Assembly (NCBI GenBank): GCA_938016505.1
Contig: CALLWN010000275.1
Span: 1-9,193 of the forward strand
Reading direction: 5' to 3'
Length of the DNA: 9,193 nucleotides
DNA from: an uncultured Sphingomonadaceae bacterium
GTDB taxonomy: Bacteria; Pseudomonadota; Alphaproteobacteria; Sphingomonadales; Sphingomonadaceae
In this document: positions 5,980 to 9,193 of the stretch, in pieces
Numbering within the stretch: the stretch's first letter is position 1
Layout: every line of letters begins with the position of its first letter
The notes under the pieces: model-generated
The model's database searches: none
What the model saw: the letters and a program-made list of their open reading frames with translations, nothing else
Told to the model about the DNA's origin: nothing
Position numbers and translations under genes: made by a program

Positions 5980-7457
5980 CCGACCTCACGGCCCTGTCCC
6001 TTGCCGAGATGCAGGCGGGCTTGCGCGTCCGCGCCTTCTCGGCGGCCGAACTGGTCGGCGCCCATGTCGCGGCAGCCGAGGCCGCGCGGCCCCTGAACCT
6101 CTTCATCACCGAAGGATTCGGGGCAGCGCTCGACGCCGCCCATGCCGCCGATGCAGCGCTGGCCGCCGGCAGCGCCGGCCCGCTCGCCGGGATCCCCATC
6201 GCCATCAAGGACCTGTTCGCAACGCGGGGCGTGCGCACCACTGCCGCAAGCCGGATCCTCGACGGCTTCACCCCCACCTACGAGAGCACGGTCACGGCCC
6301 GGCTGCGCGATGCCGGCGCCATCTCGCTTGGCAAGCTCAACCTCGACGAGTTCGCCATGGGCTCGTCGAACGAGACCTCCGCCTTCGGCCCGGTCGTTTC
6401 GCCGGTGCGCGCGGCGGGCTCGGCAGACCCGCTCGTGCCCGGCGGCTCGTCGGGCGGCTCGTCCGCGGCTGTTGCCGCTCGCGTGGTCGCAGCGGCCACC
6501 GGCACCGACACCGGCGGCTCGATCCGCCAGCCCGCCGCCTTCTGCGGCGTCGCCGGCATCAAGCCGACCTACGGCCGCTGCTCGCGCTGGGGCATCATCG
6601 CCTTTGCCTCCTCGCTTGACCAGGCCGGCGTGCTGGCGCGCAGCGTGACCGATTGCGCCCTGATGCTCGAGGTGATGGCCGGCTTCGACCCGAAGGATTC
6701 GACCTCGCTCGATGCGCCGGTTCCGGCCTGGAGCGCAAGCCTCTCGGGCGACCTCCGCGGCAGGCGCATCGGCATCCCCCGCGAATACCGCGTGGAGGGC
6801 ATGGACCCGGGGCTCGACGCGCTGTGGCAGCAGGGGGCGGACTGGCTGCGCGACGCCGGTGCCGAGATCGTCGAGGTGAGCCTGCCCCACACCGCACAGG
6901 CGCTCCCCACCTACTATATCGTCGCCCCCGCCGAAGCCTCCTCCAACCTCGCCCGCTACGATGGGGTCAGGTTCGGGCTCAGGGTCGTGCCCGAGGGCGG
7001 CGCGCTCGCCGACATGTACGAGGCGACCCGCGCTGCCGGCTTCGGGCCCGAGGTCCGGCGGCGCATCATGATCGGCACCTATGTGCTGTCCGCCGGCTAC
7101 TATGACGCCTATTATCTGAAGGCGCAGAAGGTGCGCGCGCTGATCGCCCGGGATTTCGCAGACGCGTTTGCGTCCTGCGACCTGCTCCTCACGCCCACTG
7201 CCCCCACCGGTGCATTTCCGCTCGGCGCCCGCACGGCAGACCCGATTGCCATGTATCTCAATGACATCTTCACCGTGCCTTCGTCGCTCGCCGGGCTTCC
7301 CGCCATGTCGGTGCCGGCCGGAACCGACTCGGCCGGGCTGCCGCTCGGGCTCCAGCTCATCGGCAGGCCACTCGACGAGGCCAGCGTGTTCGATGCAGCG
7401 CTCGCGATCGAGCGGCGCGCACCGGCGATCCCGCCGCCGCAGCCCTGGTGGCGCTGA
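5976..7457 (+). CDS. gatA: Asp-tRNA(Asn)/Glu-tRNA(Gln) amidotransferase subunit A
   Basis: This 493-residue protein has the normal length for GatA, the amidase-signature subunit that hydrolyses glutamine and feeds ammonia to GatB. The Ser-cisSer-Lys triad is intact: K78 in IPIAIKDL (73-80), cis-Ser S158 in [10 protein letters not shown] (156-165) and nucleophile S182 in [11 protein letters not shown] (177-187). The 24-residue spacing between the two serines fits the family. [19 protein letters not shown] (120-138) and [11 protein letters not shown] (196-206) are further GatA-type stretches. It begins within the gatC stop codon and ends only seven bases before the stop codon of the convergent flippase gene, so no separate terminator fits between them. 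The genes gatC-gatA imply that this organism makes Gln-tRNA and/or Asn-tRNA by the indirect route. gatB lies about 1.4 kb further on. Confidence 0.97.
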   Translation: MTDLTALSLAEMQAGLRVRAFSAAELVGAHVAAAEAARPLNLFITEGFGAALDAAHAADAALAAGSAGPLAGIPIAIKDLFATRGVRTTAASRILDGFTPTYESTVTARLRDAGAISLGKLNLDEFAMGSSNETSAFGPVVSPVRAAGSADPLVPGGSSGGSSAAVAARVVAAATGTDTGGSIRQPAAFCGVAGIKPTYGRCSRWGIIAFASSLDQAGVLARSVTDCALMLEVMAGFDPKDSTSLDAPVPAWSASLSGDLRGRRIGIPREYRVEGMDPGLDALWQQGADWLRDAGAEIVEVSLPHTAQALPTYYIVAPAEASSNLARYDGVRFGLRVVPEGGALADMYEATRAAGFGPEVRRRIMIGTYVLSAGYYDAYYLKAQKVRALIARDFADAFASCDLLLTPTAPTGAFPLGARTADPIAMYLNDIFTVPSSLAGLPAMSVPAGTDSAGLPLGLQLIGRPLDEASVFDAALAIERRAPAIPPPQPWWR

Positions 7458-7464
7458 CCGGCCC

Positions 7465-8745
7465 CTAGCGGATCGCGCGCCGCGCGGCGATCGCCATCAG
7501 CACCTTCCGCAGCAGCAGCGCTCCGGTGTAGGCCCCCGCAGCGCCCTCGAGCCCGAAGCGCGGCAAGAGGAGAAAGGCGAGGATCACCAGCATTGCGGTC
7601 GTCGCCGCGGTGATGATGAGCACGCGCTGACCATGGCCGCTCATCGTCAGCATCGTGCCGTTCGGCCCGAAGCTGACATTGGCAAGCTGGCCGAACGCCA
7701 TGATGACAAGCGCCGTTGCCGCGACGGTGAACTCGGGCCCGAAAAGGGTGCCAAGGATCCAGCCCGGCGCGAGGATGGTGACGGCAAGAACCGGGCTCGC
7801 CATTGCGGCCGTGGTCATCGTCGCGCGCCGATGGCGCCGCCACGCTGCCGCCGCATCTCCCACCCTGAGATCGCTTGCCACCCGCGCTGCGATCCACCCT
7901 TCCGACACTGCCACCAGCATCCCGAACAGGAGCATGATCTGGGCGACGATCCGGAACGCCCCGGCCTCGGCAGCGCCAACCTCGCGGCCGACCGCCGCCA
8001 GCGCGAACCAGTCGCCGAAGGCCTGGAGCATGCCCGCGGCCATCAGGGGAAGTCCCGCGATCTGGAGCGGGCGGAGATCGACCGGCTCGGCTGCCGCCCA
8101 AGCGCGGCGATCATGATTGACGACCGTGAATGCCGCCAGCGCTGCCACCGCCCAGCCGCCATAGAAGAGGAGCACGGCGATGGGTGCAGTCGGCGGGTTG
8201 CGGGCCAGCCACAGCCCGGCAAGGACCAGGAGGAGGAGAAGGCTCGGCAGGGCCTCGACTGCCTGGGCGGCGAGCGGCCGTCCGGCCGCGCGGACCGCGC
8301 CCAGCCCCAGCCGGAAGAAGGCGGCTGCTGCGACGCCCGGAACGGCAGCGAGAAAGGCCATCCGGTCCCCCCCGAGCGGCTCGGCAACCGCGCCTGCCAG
8401 GACCAGTCCGAGGAACAGGAGGACAAGCCCCACGCTGTTGCGCCCGACCGCGCCGACGACCCGGTCGAACGTGCCACGCGCCCGGCCCGACAGCCCGACC
8501 TTGAGATCCCCTGCCACAGCCCGCACCAGCACTTGGTCAAGGCCCGCGACTGCCCCGATCCCGACCAGCGTCGCCGTTGCAGTTGCCAGCGCATAGTTGC
8601 CGACAACCTCCGCGCCGGACAGTCGGGCGAGCAGAACCGCAGCGAGGAAGGCGCTCGCGGCGTTGGCGCCCTTCACCGCGAAGGCGGACAGCGCCGGCGA
8701 GCTGAGCAGGCGCCAAACGCGGCCGATGGGGGTCAGGTCACTCAT
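7465..8745 (-). CDS. Polysaccharide biosynthesis / flippase-type membrane protein (MOP superfamily, Wzx-like)
   Basis: This 426-residue protein is very hydrophobic, with about twelve membrane-spanning stretches by eye, for example near 17-40, 46-70, 104-124, 163-181, 187-209, 226-250, 264-284, 340-358, 376-395 and 400-420. Family-like features are the N-terminal FAVKGANAASAF with its following LLARLSGAEVVGNYALA pattern, the mid-protein GREVGAAEAGAFRIVAQ (253-269) and NVSFGPNGTMLTMSGHGQR (356-374). All are typical of oligosaccharide (Wzx/RfbX) flippases. Such proteins move lipid-linked sugars across the inner membrane for capsule, O-antigen or exopolysaccharide. Length and topology fit a complete member. 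It is encoded opposite to gatA and gatB and sits between them, converging on gatA and diverging from gatB. No Shine-Dalgarno sequence is seen upstream, and a 6-bp dyad (8746-8759) abuts the ATG. The glycosyltransferase gene at 4528 is a possible functional partner. The substrate is unknown. Confidence 0.85.
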   Translation of the reverse strand: MSDLTPIGRVWRLLSSPALSAFAVKGANAASAFLAAVLLARLSGAEVVGNYALATATATLVGIGAVAGLDQVLVRAVAGDLKVGLSGRARGTFDRVVGAVGRNSVGLVLLFLGLVLAGAVAEPLGGDRMAFLAAVPGVAAAAFFRLGLGAVRAAGRPLAAQAVEALPSLLLLLVLAGLWLARNPPTAPIAVLLFYGGWAVAALAAFTVVNHDRRAWAAAEPVDLRPLQIAGLPLMAAGMLQAFGDWFALAAVGREVGAAEAGAFRIVAQIMLLFGMLVAVSEGWIAARVASDLRVGDAAAAWRRHRRATMTTAAMASPVLAVTILAPGWILGTLFGPEFTVAATALVIMAFGQLANVSFGPNGTMLTMSGHGQRVLIITAATTAMLVILAFLLLPRFGLEGAAGAYTGALLLRKVLMAIAARRAIR

Positions 8746-8836
8746 GGGCGGAGCCGCCCGCCAGCTCTAGCGACCGCGCAGCCCCGGTGCCACCCATCGG
8801 CTTGAAAACGCCTGCCCGCCCCGCCACAAGCGGCCC
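8746..8836. promoter_or_regulatory. Divergent intergenic region between the flippase gene and gatB
   Basis: These 91 bases must hold both promoters. For the flippase, the minus-strand reading TGGCAC (8792-8787), 17 bases, then TAGAGC (8769-8764) is a weak sigma70 candidate leaving a leader of roughly 12 bases. A perfect dyad GGGCGG-AG-CCGCCC (8746-8759) lies directly before the flippase start codon and could be an operator or leader hairpin. The gatB side is listed separately. Confidence 0.4.
8802..8830 (+). promoter_or_regulatory. Predicted leaderless promoter of gatB
   Basis: TTGAAA (8802-8807) lies exactly 35 bases before the gatB ATG. A 17-base spacer leads to CACAAG (8825-8830), six bases before the ATG. 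The -35 is good and the -10 is poor, but the geometry is identical to that of gatC and no Shine-Dalgarno sequence is present. Confidence 0.4.
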
Positions 8837-9193
8837 ATGGCTTCCCCCTATCTGGTCAACGGCTCCACCGGTCCCTTCGAGGTCGTCATCGGGCTCGAGG
8901 TCCATGCCCAGGTCATCTCCAACTCCAAGCTCTTCTCCGGGGCGCCGACCGCCTTCGGCGGCGAGCCCAACAGCCAGGTCAGCCTCGTTGATGCCGCGAT
9001 GCCCGGCATGCTCCCGGTGCTCAATGGCGAATGCGTCCGCCAGGCGGTCCGCACCGGCCTTGCCCTTGGCTGCACGATCAACCGGCGCTCCCGCTTCGAC
9101 CGCAAGAATTATTTCTATGCCGACCTGCCCGCCGGCTACCAGATCAGCCAGTACAAGGAGCCCGTCGTCGGCGAGGGCGCGATCGAGATCGAG
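8837..9193 (+). CDS. gatB: Asp-tRNA(Asn)/Glu-tRNA(Gln) amidotransferase subunit B, N-terminal part (runs off the window)
   Basis: The frame from the ATG at 8837 is open for 119 codons to the window end. The family N-terminus is unmistakable: [12 protein letters not shown] (14-25), [10 protein letters not shown] (28-37), [13 protein letters not shown] (51-63), [19 protein letters not shown] (87-105). GatB binds the mischarged tRNA, activates the acyl group with ATP and receives ammonia from GatA. About a quarter of the usual length (close to 480-500 residues) is present, covering the first part of the kinase-like cradle domain. The gene is separated from gatC-gatA by the inverted flippase gene and so needs its own promoter. 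The start codon is fixed by the family N-terminus and by the promoter geometry upstream. Confidence 0.96.
   Translation, partial: MASPYLVNGSTGPFEVVIGLEVHAQVISNSKLFSGAPTAFGGEPNSQVSLVDAAMPGMLPVLNGECVRQAVRTGLALGCTINRRSRFDRKNYFYADLPAGYQISQYKEPVVGEGAIEIE

Noticed and set aside
7471..7492. Inverted repeat GATCGC / GCGATC with a 10-base loop near the convergent gene ends
   Set aside because: It lies inside the flippase coding sequence, has a stem of only 6 bp and no T-run, so chance or codon content explains it well enough.
8778..8792. Sigma54-like sequence upstream of the flippase on the minus strand (TGGCAC, then GC at the right spacing)
   Set aside because: The -12 part is CTGC rather than TTGC, there is no enhancer-binding regulator or known sigma54-type target nearby, and one partial match in GC-rich DNA is weak evidence.
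7168..8805. Open plus-strand frame of 545 codons across the flippase gene
   Set aside because: It is antisense to a convincing membrane protein and its translation is full of Arg, Gln and His with no family resemblance.

Overview
The window is very GC-rich and densely coding, with strong G/C preference at third codon positions. It is probably chromosomal DNA of an alphaproteobacterium. The style of GatC/GatA/GatB, the presence of GatCAB and the leaderless-type promoters suggest a sphingomonad-like lineage, but this is inferred from sequence style and not from a marker gene. I see no mobile element, tRNA or rRNA, CRISPR array or prophage sign, and no gene-free stretch longer than about 90 bases.

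Left part (1-4441): a lipid or CoA-ester catabolic cluster organised around a divergent promoter gap of 86 bases (1271-1356). Leftward run an acyl-CoA dehydrogenase (119-1270) and, coupled by an ATGA overlap, the first 39 codons of a second acyl-CoA dehydrogenase-like protein that leaves the window. Rightward runs a tightly coupled three-gene operon: an enoyl-CoA hydratase/isomerase (1357-2151), an acyl-CoA dehydrogenase (2148-3305) and an acyl-CoA-dehydrogenase-fold protein of the flavin monooxygenase/HsaA type (3302-4441). Each junction in that operon is a 4-base overlap. Together they look like a pathway that desaturates, hydrates and perhaps hydroxylates an unusual CoA-bound or ring-containing substrate. 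The substrate cannot be read from the sequence.

Middle and right part (4442-9193): a family 2 glycosyltransferase (4528-5640), then gatC (5692-5979) and gatA (5976-7457) of the tRNA-dependent amidotransferase. A polysaccharide flippase-type membrane protein follows in the opposite orientation (7465-8745), and then the start of gatB (8837 to the window end). The gat set is therefore split by an inverted envelope gene, and a glycosyltransferase lies just upstream of it. GatCAB amidates mischarged Glu-tRNA(Gln) and/or Asp-tRNA(Asn). The glycosyltransferase and flippase probably serve cell-surface polysaccharide.

The most interesting non-coding signal is a shared promoter layout in front of the glycosyltransferase, gatC and gatB. 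A TTG-type -35 lies 35-37 bases before the ATG and a -10-like hexamer lies exactly 12 to 7 bases before the ATG. This predicts leaderless mRNAs starting at or next to the A of the start codon. The first catabolic gene on each side of the divergent gap has an ordinary Shine-Dalgarno sequence instead. I found no clearly new biological system. The best candidates for follow-up are the leaderless promoters with overlapping dyads and the oxygenase-containing catabolic module of unknown substrate.
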